From assembly GCA_036003885.1 (NCBI GenBank), contig DASYSA010000542.1:1-7416 (forward strand): DNA of 7,416 nt. The letters run 5' to 3'. Shown here one piece after another: positions 1 through 7,170 of this stretch. The DNA is from DASYSA01 sp036003885 (GTDB lineage Bacteria > Acidobacteriota > Blastocatellia > UBA7656). Position 1 is the first letter of the stretch. Each line of letters starts with the position of its first letter. A program made the translations under genes and the position numbers. The notes beneath the pieces are model-generated. The model searched no databases. It was not told the DNA's origin and was given only the letters and a program-made list of their open reading frames with translations.

Positions 1-1
1 C

Positions 2-931
2 GCCACCGACGGGCAATACGTCTTCGCGTTCTTCGGTTCCGAGGGCCTCTACTGCTACGACTTCAAAGGGAATCAGGTCTGGAAACTCTCTCTCGGGGGC
101 GTTCCGCAACTGGGTATGGGACCGGGCGCGTCACCCGTTCTGTTCGAGAACCTGGTGATCGTCACCTGCGATCACGACATCGGTGACGGTTCGTTCATCG
201 TCGCACTCGATAAGAAGACCGGAAAAGAAGTCTGGAGAGTTCCGCGCAAGACTCGCGCAACCTGGGCGACGCCGGTGTTGGTTCGAACGGCGAAACGTAT
301 CGAGCTCGTCGTCAGCGGAGCCGAGACGGTGATCTCTTACGAGCCCGCAACCGGGAAAGAGATCTGGCGCTGCGAAGGGGTCGTGAGTCACGCCATTCCG
401 AGCCCGGTGACCGATGGCGACCTCATATACCTGTCCGCGGGCAGCCAGGCGAAGAAGGCTTTAGCGGTGCGGCTGGGTCAATCGGGAGACTTGACCGACA
501 CTCCGAATGTAGTATGGAAGTACGCCAAAGGCACCGCATATGTGCCATCTCCGATTGTGTTCGGGGCGTACCTCTATCTGATGACGGACAAGGGACTCCT
601 GACCTGCATTGAAGCCAAAACCGGAGAGGTCAAGTATGAAGGCGGCCGAGTCCCGGTTCCAACTACATTTACTGCGTCGCCCGTGGCCTTTGACGGAAAG
701 ATTTTTCTGACGAGCGAAGATGGCGATACCTTTGTGGTGAAAGCGGGTCCCGCACATGAGATTCTGGGGACTAACTCGCTAGGTGAGCCGGTCTATGCCT
801 CCCCCGCAATCGCCGGGGGAAAGATATTCATTCGCGGCGAGAAGAACCTGTACTGCATCTCCAGCGCAGGAGGAAAGCAACAAGCGCAATCCCACAAACC
901 GAAAGAGCGCCGGCATTCCGATAGGAGCTAG
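2..931 (+). CDS. PQQ-like beta-propeller repeat protein (5' end missing)
   Basis: The last 309 residues of a protein whose start lies left of the window; the frame is open from base 2, so the ATG at 116 is internal. Several propeller-blade motifs of the form (A/Y)-x-D-x-x-TG-x-x-x-W are visible: GLYCYDFKGNQVWK (visible residues 15-28), FIVALDKKTGKEVWR (65-79), VISYEPATGKEIWR (110-123) and a degenerate TCIEAKTGEVKYEG (201-214). The end, YASPAIAGGKIFIRGEKNLY (265-284), is the usual closing blade of the PQQ-binding-like (BamB-like) propellers common in Acidobacteriota and Planctomycetota. These proteins are usually exported and act as scaffolds or have unknown function; nothing here shows the cofactor site or catalytic residues of a quinoprotein dehydrogenase. 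A short basic tail follows (KPKERRHSDRS). The end overlaps the Shine-Dalgarno of the next propeller gene, which indicates one operon. The family is secure; the substrate is unknown. Confidence 0.9.
   Translation, partial: ATDGQYVFAFFGSEGLYCYDFKGNQVWKLSLGGVPQLGMGPGASPVLFENLVIVTCDHDIGDGSFIVALDKKTGKEVWRVPRKTRATWATPVLVRTAKRIELVVSGAETVISYEPATGKEIWRCEGVVSHAIPSPVTDGDLIYLSAGSQAKKALAVRLGQSGDLTDTPNVVWKYAKGTAYVPSPIVFGAYLYLMTDKGLLTCIEAKTGEVKYEGGRVPVPTTFTASPVAFDGKIFLTSEDGDTFVVKAGPAHEILGTNSLGEPVYASPAIAGGKIFIRGEKNLYCISSAGGKQQAQSHKPKERRHSDRS
923..927 (+). promoter_or_regulatory. Shine-Dalgarno inside the upstream gene's end
   Basis: AGGAG lies 7 nt before the ATG at 935 and overlaps the final codons of the first propeller gene, whose TAG stop is at 929-931. 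A ribosome finishing the first gene covers this site, so the two genes are probably translationally coupled. It also fixes the start of the second gene. Confidence 0.75.
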
Positions 932-934
932 AAC

Positions 935-2491
935 ATGTTTGAAACTGCACCTATTGAACCGCAACCCTGGTATCGGTCTACGCCGATACTGATAATGGCA
1001 ACGCTCTTGTTCCCGCCGCTCGGGCTGGTGTTGTTGTTGACCCATCCGGCGGTTGACAACCAGAAGAAGATCATCGGATCACTGGGCATAGTTGCTCTCG
1101 GCTTAACCTATGGGGTCCTGATCTTCGGCTTTCCGAGTTCCTTCGTGAGCAGTCCTGCTGATGCGCAATACGACGAACTGGAACGGCAGCGTGCTGCTCA
1201 GCGAGCGAGCGCACCCGAACCGACGAGCCAGCCTGCCGCGAATCAACCTGTGGCGACCACGACTCCCGAGGCAACCAGCGCTGCTGTCTCTCAGCCGGCG
1301 GCGGCTACGACAGCCAGTGCTGCGAAGCCTGGTCGGAATTACTGGACCGAGTTTCGGGGCCCGGGCCGCGCGGGACGTTACGATGAGGCGGCGGTCTTGA
1401 TCGCATGGCCGAAAGCGGGCTTGCGTGAGTTGTGGAGACAGCCGATCGGCGAAGGATACTCGTCATTCACGATCGCCGAGGGGCACGCATTCACCAGCGA
1501 GAAGCGGCGTCATCAGGAAGCCACCGTCGCCTATGATATCGCGACGGGGCGAGAGCTGTGGACCGATACTTCGGACGCCGAGTTCGTCGAGGAGATGGGC
1601 AATGGCCCGCGCGCCACTCCGACCTGGGATGAAGGGCGGCTCTATGCTCTGGGCGGCACTGGCGAGCTCCGATGCGTAGACAGCCGGAACGGGAAACTGA
1701 TCTGGTCCAGAGATACGTTGAAAGAGAATGGCGCCTCGAATCTTCAGTGGGGACAGGCTGTCTCGCCTCTCGTTGTCGACGACAAGGTGGTTGTCCTTCC
1801 GGGCGGCTCGTCCGGCAAGTCGGTCGTCGCTTACAACAAGCTTACGGGGGCGCCGGCGTGGAAGTCGCTCAATGACAGGCAGGCATACACCTCTCCGATG
1901 CTGGTCACTCTGGCAGGCAAGAGGCAGATCCTGGTCGTCAGCGCCACACGCGTAATCGGAGTGGCCGTCGAAAATGGAGCGATCTTGTGGGACTATTCCT
2001 GGGACACTCAGATGGGTATCAACATTTCCCAGCCGCTTGTAGTCGACAAGGATCGCTTCTTCATATCGGCCGGCTACGGCAAGGGCTGCGCGCTGGTGGA
2101 AGTGATTCCCGACGGCCAGCGTTTCGTCGCCCGGAAGGTCTGGGAGAATATCCGGTTGAAGACCAAGTTCAACAGCCCGGTTCTCCACGACGGCTACGTG
2201 TACGGATTGGATGAAGGCATCCTGACCTGTCTCAACGTCGACACCGGCGAGCAGAAGTGGAAGGGTGGGCGATTTGGCTACGGGCAAGTGCTCCTCGCCA
2301 GCGGACACTTGATTGTAATGAGCGACAAAGGCGAGTTGGCATTGGTCAAGGCTACTCCCGAGCGTTTTGAAGAAGTCGCCAGATTCTCCGCTCTTGAGGG
2401 GAGATGCTGGAACTACCCCGCAATAGCCGATGGGCGTTTGCTGGTTCGAAACGCAAAAGAGATGGTCTGCTATGACATAGCTGCAAAGTGA
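935..2491 (+). CDS. Membrane-anchored PQQ-like beta-propeller protein
   Basis: 518 residues in three parts. Residues 1-70 hold two hydrophobic helices (about 17-36 and 46-66). The short loop between them is basic (NQKK, 42-45) and the N-terminus is acidic, so by the positive-inside rule the loop is cytoplasmic and the rest of the protein faces the periplasm. Residues about 73-131 form a low-complexity Ala/Pro/Thr/Ser/Gln linker. Residues 132-518 are a PQQ-like (BamB-type) propeller. It opens with NYWTEFRGPGRAG (135-147), matching the 'W-x-x-FRGPxRxG' entry motif of this family. Blade motifs follow: VAYDIATGRELW (198-209), CVDSRNGKLIWSRD (247-260), VVAYNKLTGAPAWK (297-310), VENGAILWDY (345-354) and CLNVDTGEQKWKGG (432-445). 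It closes with NYPAIADGRLLVRNAKEMVC (493-512). The start is supported by AGGAG 7 nt upstream. A scaffold or ligand-binding role at the outer face of the inner membrane is inferred; no enzymatic residues are identifiable. Confidence 0.92.
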   Translation: MFETAPIEPQPWYRSTPILIMATLLFPPLGLVLLLTHPAVDNQKKIIGSLGIVALGLTYGVLIFGFPSSFVSSPADAQYDELERQRAAQRASAPEPTSQPAANQPVATTTPEATSAAVSQPAAATTASAAKPGRNYWTEFRGPGRAGRYDEAAVLIAWPKAGLRELWRQPIGEGYSSFTIAEGHAFTSEKRRHQEATVAYDIATGRELWTDTSDAEFVEEMGNGPRATPTWDEGRLYALGGTGELRCVDSRNGKLIWSRDTLKENGASNLQWGQAVSPLVVDDKVVVLPGGSSGKSVVAYNKLTGAPAWKSLNDRQAYTSPMLVTLAGKRQILVVSATRVIGVAVENGAILWDYSWDTQMGINISQPLVVDKDRFFISAGYGKGCALVEVIPDGQRFVARKVWENIRLKTKFNSPVLHDGYVYGLDEGILTCLNVDTGEQKWKGGRFGYGQVLLASGHLIVMSDKGELALVKATPERFEEVARFSALEGRCWNYPAIADGRLLVRNAKEMVCYDIAAK

Positions 2492-2533
2492 GAAATGCGA
2501 AGTTCGAAATGCGAATTGCGAAATTCGCATCTC
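2492..2533. repeat. Heptad tandem repeat array (GAANTKC type)
   Basis: Five consecutive 7-bp units start at the first base after the stop codon of the second propeller gene: GAAATGC (2492), GAAGTTC (2499), GAAATGC (2506), GAATTGC (2513) and GAAATTC (2520), then a decayed unit GCATCTC (2527). The consensus is GAANTKC. Each unit is close to the self-complementary 7-mer GAANTTC, so the array can fold on itself: 2509-2517 pairs perfectly with 2522-2530 (9 bp) around a GCGA tetraloop. No coding potential is credible here. Heptanucleotide tandem repeats are known from cyanobacteria (STRR elements), but the relation to this array is only an analogy. Confidence 0.8.
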
Positions 2534-2554
2534 TTATGAAGTTGTAAAGATCCG

Positions 2555-2591
2555 AGCGCCGCCAACCATCTTGATGAAGGGTGGCGGCGCT
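2555..2591. terminator. Probable bidirectional terminator hairpin
   Basis: AGCGCCGCC (2555-2563) pairs perfectly with GGCGGCGCT (2583-2591), with A2564-T2582 extending the stem to 10 bp around a 17-nt loop. It sits between convergent genes ending at 2491 (+) and 2613 (-). The T tracts are poor on both sides (GTCCGTTTC to the right; GGATCTTTAC read leftward on the - strand), so it may need Rho or act as a 3'-end stabiliser. The stem is directly visible; the termination function is inferred from position. Confidence 0.55.
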
Positions 2592-2612
2592 GTCCGTTTC
2601 GACTCGGCGTTG

Positions 2613-3224
2613 CTACCTCGCTCCGAAGCGAAAGACGAAGCCGACCGATATCCGTGCGTTGTTCTGATTATTTCCGTTTAGCCGAGTCATCAAATAGTCG
2701 GCCTGGATCAGCCTGAGCGCGACTGATCTGGTCATCTTTACGTCCAGCCCTCCGCCGAGGCCCATCGCAAATCCCGTATCGGTGTCGTTGAAGTTGAATG
2801 TGGTTGTACCCAGGAGCGGAACCGTGGTTGTGGCAGTTCCCCGCTCATGCACTCGCGACAACCCTAAAAGCGCGTGACCGAATGGGGTCAGTCGATCGTC
2901 TTTCCTGTAGGACACCTGCGGCCCGACAAGAAATGTATGAATGTTGCTGTCGGCGCTGGCCTCGACTGAGAGACCGGGCAGGCCAATGACAGCGGTCGAT
3001 ACACTCGTGGACGACGAGCCGTAGTGGCCGCTGAAATCTGCGACAACCCCCAGCCACTTGTTCAGGTTCACTCCGGCGGAGCCATTCCAACCGTGCAGGC
3101 TCCCTCCGCCATCGGAGTGAAAGTAAGAATAGCCGCCAAATACTTCCGACTTGGGCGTCTCCTGTGCCACCGCCGAAAACGAAGACAGCAATGCTACACC
3201 TATCAGCCAGAGAACTTTCTTCAT
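2613..3224 (-). CDS. Small outer-membrane beta-barrel protein
   Basis: 203 residues. The N-terminus MKKVLWLIGVALLSSFSAVA is a signal peptide with a likely signal peptidase I site after Ala20. The mature part reads as about eight amphipathic, aromatic-edged strands separated by polar turns: 25-36, 45-55, 58-69, 94-107, 112-127, 149-164, 168-182 and 188-201. Glycine-rich hairpins such as GFAMGLGGGLDVKM (151-164) and a final strand RISVGFVFRFG (191-201) match the OmpA-like/porin-type eight-stranded barrel family (outer membrane protein beta-barrel domain). There is no OmpA peptidoglycan-binding domain, so this is a stand-alone barrel whose ligand cannot be told. The ATG start has GAGGAG (3233-3238) 8 nt upstream. 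The 137-bp gap before it holds only weak promoter-like sequence (an AT-rich block at 3255-3260). It may be transcribed separately from the zinc-ribbon gene, since a stem-loop lies between them. Confidence 0.85.
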   Translation of the reverse strand: MKKVLWLIGVALLSSFSAVAQETPKSEVFGGYSYFHSDGGGSLHGWNGSAGVNLNKWLGVVADFSGHYGSSSTSVSTAVIGLPGLSVEASADSNIHTFLVGPQVSYRKDDRLTPFGHALLGLSRVHERGTATTTVPLLGTTTFNFNDTDTGFAMGLGGGLDVKMTRSVALRLIQADYLMTRLNGNNQNNARISVGFVFRFGAR

Positions 3225-3294
3225 CGTTTTGTCTCCTCGAGAAAAGGTTGGACTATTAATCCTCGTGGTGAACGGACATCACGACGCAGATTTC

Positions 3295-3347
3295 AAAAAT
3301 GTGCGCGACTGCGGGATGAGCGGGACGCGTCTCAGGTTGCCCGCAGT
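3295..3347 (-). terminator. Possible terminator after the zinc-ribbon gene
   Basis: ACTGCGGG (3308-3315) is the exact reverse complement of CCCGCAGT (3340-3347), giving an 8-bp stem with a 24-nt loop that can form a further small TGAG/CTCA helix. Read on the - strand it starts 14 nt after the zinc-ribbon gene's stop codon, and a T5 run (3295-3299) follows 8 nt after the stem. The gap and long loop are not canonical, so this is tentative. It could alternatively be an upstream regulatory element of the barrel gene. Confidence 0.35.
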
Positions 3348-3361
3348 TTCAGCGTAAAGAT

Positions 3362-3943
3362 TCATACACGGGTTCGACTCGCAGGGGCTTGCGGGCGGTC
3401 CCCATCAAGTGAATTGCCTGATTCCAGCAACTCAGTGGTCCCCTCGGTTACGCTCAACGAGATGAAGTTAGCGATGCCTGCTGTAATGTTGCTCTCGGGC
3501 GATGATTCATGCCTGGGAAGCGCGAGGGGAACGGCCCGCCCTTTGCTGCTTTCAACCTCGTCAGTGTTGCGGGTCTTGAACTTGCGAAGCGCATCGGCAT
3601 ACCCCAGAGCCGCAACCGCCATTGCAACCCCCAGTAGGACGAGTAAGAGCGCCACGCCGACAAATATCTCGCCCTGCTCTATGATGAATGTGGCGACGAT
3701 CTTATAAGCGATCAGCGCGACGAGGGCTCCGCCGCCAATGGCGAGCACGGTGATCCCCCAAAGCCCTACCTTGGCCATGCGCTCCGGGCGCTGGTCCTTG
3801 TCTATGGCTGCGGCCGTTGCTGGGTCCACCCCGGAAGGCAGCTCTTCGGCAAGCAGCTGCGCGAATCTATCGAGGCTGAGTCCGCATAAGCGGCAGAACT
3901 TCTGATCGGTTGATGCTTCTGTTCCACAACTCGGGCAATGCAT
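3362..3943 (-). CDS. Zinc-ribbon, two-helix inner-membrane protein
   Basis: 193 residues from the ATG at 3943. An N-terminal zinc ribbon has Cys3-x2-Cys6 and Cys17-x2-Cys20 (CPSCGTEA...FCRLCG), typical of the zinc-ribbon domain that caps many membrane proteins. Two hydrophobic helices follow at about 59-86 and 92-115, joined by a short acidic turn (EQGE). A basic stretch after helix 2 (RKFKTR, 120-125) puts both ends in the cytoplasm by the positive-inside rule. The C-terminal 70 residues are polar and probably disordered, apart from a short hydrophobic block with SVTEGTTELL (164-173). The function is unknown; sensing or scaffolding at the inner membrane is plausible but not shown. A TTG at 3967 would add eight residues, but the ATG has AGGA 7 nt upstream and places the zinc ribbon at the very N-terminus, as is usual. 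It lies 47 bp downstream of the receptor gene on the same strand. Confidence 0.8.
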   Translation of the reverse strand: MHCPSCGTEASTDQKFCRLCGLSLDRFAQLLAEELPSGVDPATAAAIDKDQRPERMAKVGLWGITVLAIGGGALVALIAYKIVATFIIEQGEIFVGVALLLVLLGVAMAVAALGYADALRKFKTRNTDEVESSKGRAVPLALPRHESSPESNITAGIANFISLSVTEGTTELLESGNSLDGDRPQAPASRTRV

Positions 3944-3948
3944 CACGG

Positions 3949-3954
3949 TTTCCT
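3949..3954 (-). promoter_or_regulatory. Shine-Dalgarno deciding the zinc-ribbon gene start
   Basis: Read on the - strand this is AGGAAA, with the AGGA core 7 nt before the ATG at 3943. The competing TTG at 3967 has no such site and overlaps the foot of a hairpin, so translation from 3943 is preferred. Confidence 0.65.
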
Positions 3955-3965
3955 GTTTGACATAC

Positions 3966-3987
3966 AACGAAGCATACGTGCTTCGTT
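3966..3987 (-). other. Perfect 9-bp hairpin between receptor and zinc-ribbon genes
   Basis: AACGAAGCA (3966-3974) and TGCTTCGTT (3979-3987) are exact reverse complements with a 4-nt loop. On the - strand the stem starts 3 nt after the receptor's TGA stop (3993-3991) and ends 22 nt before the zinc-ribbon ATG. No long T tract follows (only GTTGT), so it may be a weak terminator, an attenuator or an mRNA 3'-end protector setting unequal expression of the two genes. Confidence 0.5.
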
Positions 3988-3990
3988 CAA

Positions 3991-6900
3991 TCAGAACAGC
4001 AGCTTCAGTCCAAACTGGATATGTCTCGGACTCTGGGCCGACAGTATCCGTCCGAACGTCGGAGACCCCACAAAATTGTCCGGCAAATCAAAGTTGGGAT
4101 GATTGAAGAGGTTGAAGAATTCTGCCCTCAATTGCAGATTGAGTCGCTCATTCAGTTTTGTGTTCTTCAGGAGAGACGCATTCACATTCTGATATCCAGG
4201 GCCTCCAAGGATGTTTCTCCCTGCGTTGCCAAAGCTCCCGAAGGGCGGAAACGCAAAGGCCGCCGGGTTGAACCATTGATCGGGAGTACGCCGCGACAGG
4301 TCCGCGTCGCCGACGACATTCGGCCGATCGTTTGCCCCGAAACCGAGCGTCGACCGCCCGGTGTTGCTGTTGTCGATCTCCCGCAGAAGCGCTACTGTGA
4401 ACGGCCGGCCGGTCTGCAGCGAGATGATACCCATGGTCTGCCACCCGCTCAGAGCAGTATTCACCCACCCTTTATTCGTCCCAGTGCCTTTCCCGCCAAA
4501 GGGCAGGTCGTAAGAGTAGCCGATCGACAACCGATGTCTCACGTCGAAGTTGGAGAGGCCCCTCTCGGCCCTCGTGTTGAGACTGTCCTGAGGGAAGTTG
4601 GGATCTCCGGCGCTCGAAAAGAAATTCGATGCGTCATCGATCGATTTCGACCAGGTATACGAGGTCAGCAGCGACAGGCCCAAATCGAATCGCTGCTGAA
4701 AACTGGCCTGCAGACTGTTGTAGTTCGAATTGGCCCGCGACTCGATCAGGGTGATGTCGTCGAACTGCGGAATTGGCCTGAAATTCGGCCCAGGCTTCGC
4801 GGGGGGTTGATTGATGTCGCGAGCAGTTATCAGCTTCGTCCCTTTTGATCCGACGTACGCAATCTCGAGTAGTCGGCTGCTGCCGAACTGTTGCTGTAGG
4901 CTAAGATTCCAATGCTGCATGTAGGGCGTCCTGAGGTCACGCTGGAAAGCGAGCGCGCTCCCTGGTATGAACACCGGGAAGAAACTCGGGAAGGGATCAT
5001 TCAAGGTCAAAGGCAAACCGGGCAGCGAGAAGTACAGCTTGAAATCGAAGAAAGGCGAGTTGAAGTATAAACCCTCACTCGACGCCAGAGCCGACTGATC
5101 GTAGTAGATGCCATACCCGGCTCGGACCACCGTGTCGGGCAGGCCCGCGGGCGTCCAGGCCAGGCCGACCCGCGGCGCCCAATTGTTCGTGTCAGCGCTG
5201 TAACCACTACGCGGCAGGCTGCTGCTGCCCACTTGCACCAGATTCTTCGTCTCGAGGTCTAACAGGTTCGCCCTGTTGGTGGCATCGACCGGCGGAGAAT
5301 TGTATTCGTAGCGCACTCCCGCAGATAACGTCAGCGTGGGCGCCAGGCGATAATTGTCATGCGCGTATAAGTTGTAGCTCCTGGTCCTGAGGTGTTGATG
5401 ATTGTCCAGATGCGCTCCGCCCGTCAGCGCCGGCAGCCCAATCAACAGGTCCGCAAGCGCGTTGCCGGTTAGCGGGATCTGATCGGAAAAGGTCAGGAAG
5501 CCTCGCGATTGAACATCCCGAAATGCGTTCTGCTGCAGGGCGCGAAAATCGAAGCCGAATTTCACTAGCTGCTTCCCCCGAGCATAGGTGGCGCCATCCA
5601 GCACTTGAAATGTATTAGTCACGCTCTGCTGAGGATTGTTGAATTCATCGCCAAGCGGTGAGAAGCCCGAAATCGTAATAAAGCTCAAACCGAAGTCTCG
5701 CGGATTACTCGACAGCTCAGGCAACCCCACCTGCCTGTTGATGCTCCGGCCGCCGCTCTCTTGAATGACAGCCGAGCCGATCCGGTTGAATGCAACGCGC
5801 GCCTCATTGATCAGAGTCGGAGAGAAAATGTGAGTCTCGCCGACCATCACATTCTGCGCGCGACGGGGTATGTCGGTGCCAAAGCCTGGGACGACTGCGA
5901 ATGTGGGCCCCGAGAATGGCTCGAACAAGCTCCTGTCGCTGAAACTGTAGCGCGCCGCCAGCCGCGAAGCCTTGCCAATCGAGTGATCGAGACGCACATC
6001 AAACTGATCATTGCGATCGTGCAGCTCCGGAGACGATACAAAGTTCTGAAAGGGCGTCGAGCGATTCGGCAAGGGGTAGAGTGCTGCGATCGCAGCTCCG
6101 ATGGGATTCTGGAATTGCCCCGGAATTCTGCCGCCTGGAAAGGGTTGCTGAGTAAACGGATTGATCGGCTGTCTGAAAAGGGTTTGAGAGAAGTCTCCGC
6201 TCCGCTCCGCAAGCGTCGGCACATTCGTTACTCTCGTAATTCCTTCGTGCACTCGTGTGCCTTCGTAGTCTCCGAACAGAAAGGTCTTGTTCTTGATGAT
6301 CGGTCCTCCCAACGAGGTCCCGAACTGATTGCGCTGGTATTGCGGCGCAGTCTCCTGAGGTGGTGCGAAGAAGTTTCGGGCATCGAGCGCTTTGTTGCGG
6401 AAGAACTCATAGGCCGTTCCGTGAAAGAGATTGGTTCCGGATTGAAGCACAACATTGACCTGAGCCCCCGGATTCCGGCCGAAGGAGGCATCGTAGGTGC
6501 TCGTTAGAATCTCGAACTCACGAATCGCGTCTACCGCGGGCTTAACGCCCAGTGTGTTCAGTTTCGGGTCGACGTTATAGACTCCGTCGAGCAGGAAGTT
6601 ATTACTGTCTTCGCGAGCTCCGTTCACATTGAAGGCGAAGTCGCCTCGCACTGAGCCGGCTGATCCGGGAGCGGCGGGCACGGCGCCCGGTGAGAGCAGA
6701 CTCAACTCCAGGAAGTTTCTGCCGTCCAGTGGGAGGCCGCGGATCTGGCGATTCTCAATCACCGTGCTCAACGCAACCGAGTCTCGCTTGAGGGGAGTCC
6801 GGGGCGCCACCACAGTCATCTCTTCAGTGACGGATCCGATCTGCAATGCGATGTCGAGGCGCAGTTCCTGGTTCACTTCGAGCTTGACCCTCTGTACATA

Positions 6901-7161
6901 CTTCTTGTGGCCCGTGATTTCCACTTCGACGCGATAAGATCCTGCCCGAAGTTGAGACGCTACAAATTCGCCCTCGCTGCTGGTGGTGGCGTCACGCACC
7001 TCTCCAGTCTCCTCATCAATCACCTTGATTGGCGCACTCACTACGCGTGCGTGAGAGCTGTCAACGACGGTGCCTCGGATCGAACCTCGGTGCGTCTGAG
7101 CTGCGCTAACAACCTGTATCAGTAAGACGGCCAGGACGGTCAACGAAAGAGTTCTTCTCAC
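3991..7161 (-). CDS. Oar-like TonB-dependent receptor with carboxypeptidase-regulatory-like domain
   Basis: 1056 residues, complete and of usual length for the family. A signal peptide (MRRTLSLTVLAVLLIQVVSA, cleavage near 20-22) is followed by a carboxypeptidase-regulatory-like beta-sandwich (about 26-107; GSIRGTVVDSS, then SSEGEFVASQLRAGSYRVEV). Next is a plug domain (about 118-245) with RQIRGLPLDGRNFLELSLLS (138-157) and FNVNGAREDSNNFLLDGVYN (177-196). The barrel fills the rest. Landmarks are QSGTNLFHGTAYEFFRNKAL (240-259), NQFGTSLGGPIIKNKTFLFG (278-297), FFNLFNHPNF (1015-1024) and a terminal aromatic strand HIQFGLKLLF, the C-terminal Phe being the outer-membrane insertion signal. Such Oar-like receptors are abundant in Acidobacteriota and are thought to import large or plant-derived substrates; the ligand here is unknown. 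No clear TonB box is recognisable. It starts with GTG, supported by GAGAGGT 9 nt upstream, and has its own promoter in a repeat array. The zinc-ribbon gene follows on the same strand. Confidence 0.95.
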   Translation of the reverse strand: MRRTLSLTVLAVLLIQVVSAAQTHRGSIRGTVVDSSHARVVSAPIKVIDEETGEVRDATTSSEGEFVASQLRAGSYRVEVEITGHKKYVQRVKLEVNQELRLDIALQIGSVTEEMTVVAPRTPLKRDSVALSTVIENRQIRGLPLDGRNFLELSLLSPGAVPAAPGSAGSVRGDFAFNVNGAREDSNNFLLDGVYNVDPKLNTLGVKPAVDAIREFEILTSTYDASFGRNPGAQVNVVLQSGTNLFHGTAYEFFRNKALDARNFFAPPQETAPQYQRNQFGTSLGGPIIKNKTFLFGDYEGTRVHEGITRVTNVPTLAERSGDFSQTLFRQPINPFTQQPFPGGRIPGQFQNPIGAAIAALYPLPNRSTPFQNFVSSPELHDRNDQFDVRLDHSIGKASRLAARYSFSDRSLFEPFSGPTFAVVPGFGTDIPRRAQNVMVGETHIFSPTLINEARVAFNRIGSAVIQESGGRSINRQVGLPELSSNPRDFGLSFITISGFSPLGDEFNNPQQSVTNTFQVLDGATYARGKQLVKFGFDFRALQQNAFRDVQSRGFLTFSDQIPLTGNALADLLIGLPALTGGAHLDNHQHLRTRSYNLYAHDNYRLAPTLTLSAGVRYEYNSPPVDATNRANLLDLETKNLVQVGSSSLPRSGYSADTNNWAPRVGLAWTPAGLPDTVVRAGYGIYYDQSALASSEGLYFNSPFFDFKLYFSLPGLPLTLNDPFPSFFPVFIPGSALAFQRDLRTPYMQHWNLSLQQQFGSSRLLEIAYVGSKGTKLITARDINQPPAKPGPNFRPIPQFDDITLIESRANSNYNSLQASFQQRFDLGLSLLTSYTWSKSIDDASNFFSSAGDPNFPQDSLNTRAERGLSNFDVRHRLSIGYSYDLPFGGKGTGTNKGWVNTALSGWQTMGIISLQTGRPFTVALLREIDNSNTGRSTLGFGANDRPNVVGDADLSRRTPDQWFNPAAFAFPPFGSFGNAGRNILGGPGYQNVNASLLKNTKLNERLNLQLRAEFFNLFNHPNFDLPDNFVGSPTFGRILSAQSPRHIQFGLKLLF

Positions 7162-7170
7162 GATTGTTCT

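Noticed and set aside
2..2491. PQQ-dependent dehydrogenases
   Set aside because: Only the propeller repeats are shared; the adjacent-cysteine pair, the catalytic Asp region and any cytochrome c CxxCH motif expected in quinoprotein dehydrogenases are not visible.
1463..2530. 355-residue open frame on the - strand
   Set aside because: It lies wholly opposite the second propeller gene, its N-terminus is translated heptad repeat, and it shows no domain or ribosome site; it is a frame shadow of a GC-rich gene.
3024..3707. 227-residue open frame on the + strand
   Set aside because: It spans parts of two - strand genes and the gap between them, with no recognisable domain; both - strand genes have signal or zinc-ribbon motifs and ribosome sites.
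3944..3967. TTG start eight codons upstream for the zinc-ribbon gene
   Set aside because: It overlaps the foot of a hairpin and has no Shine-Dalgarno, whereas the ATG at 3943 has AGGA at 7 nt.
4021..4848. 275-residue open frame on the + strand
   Set aside because: Antisense to the barrel of the receptor, with Arg/Pro-rich composition and no family motif; the receptor frame is strongly supported.
5761..6507. 248-residue open frame on the + strand
   Set aside because: Also antisense to the receptor, opposite highly conserved plug and early-barrel motifs.
6840..7100. Carboxypeptidase enzyme domain at the receptor N-terminus
   Set aside because: Only the regulatory-like beta-sandwich is present; no zinc-peptidase motif is found and the domain is standard in this receptor family.
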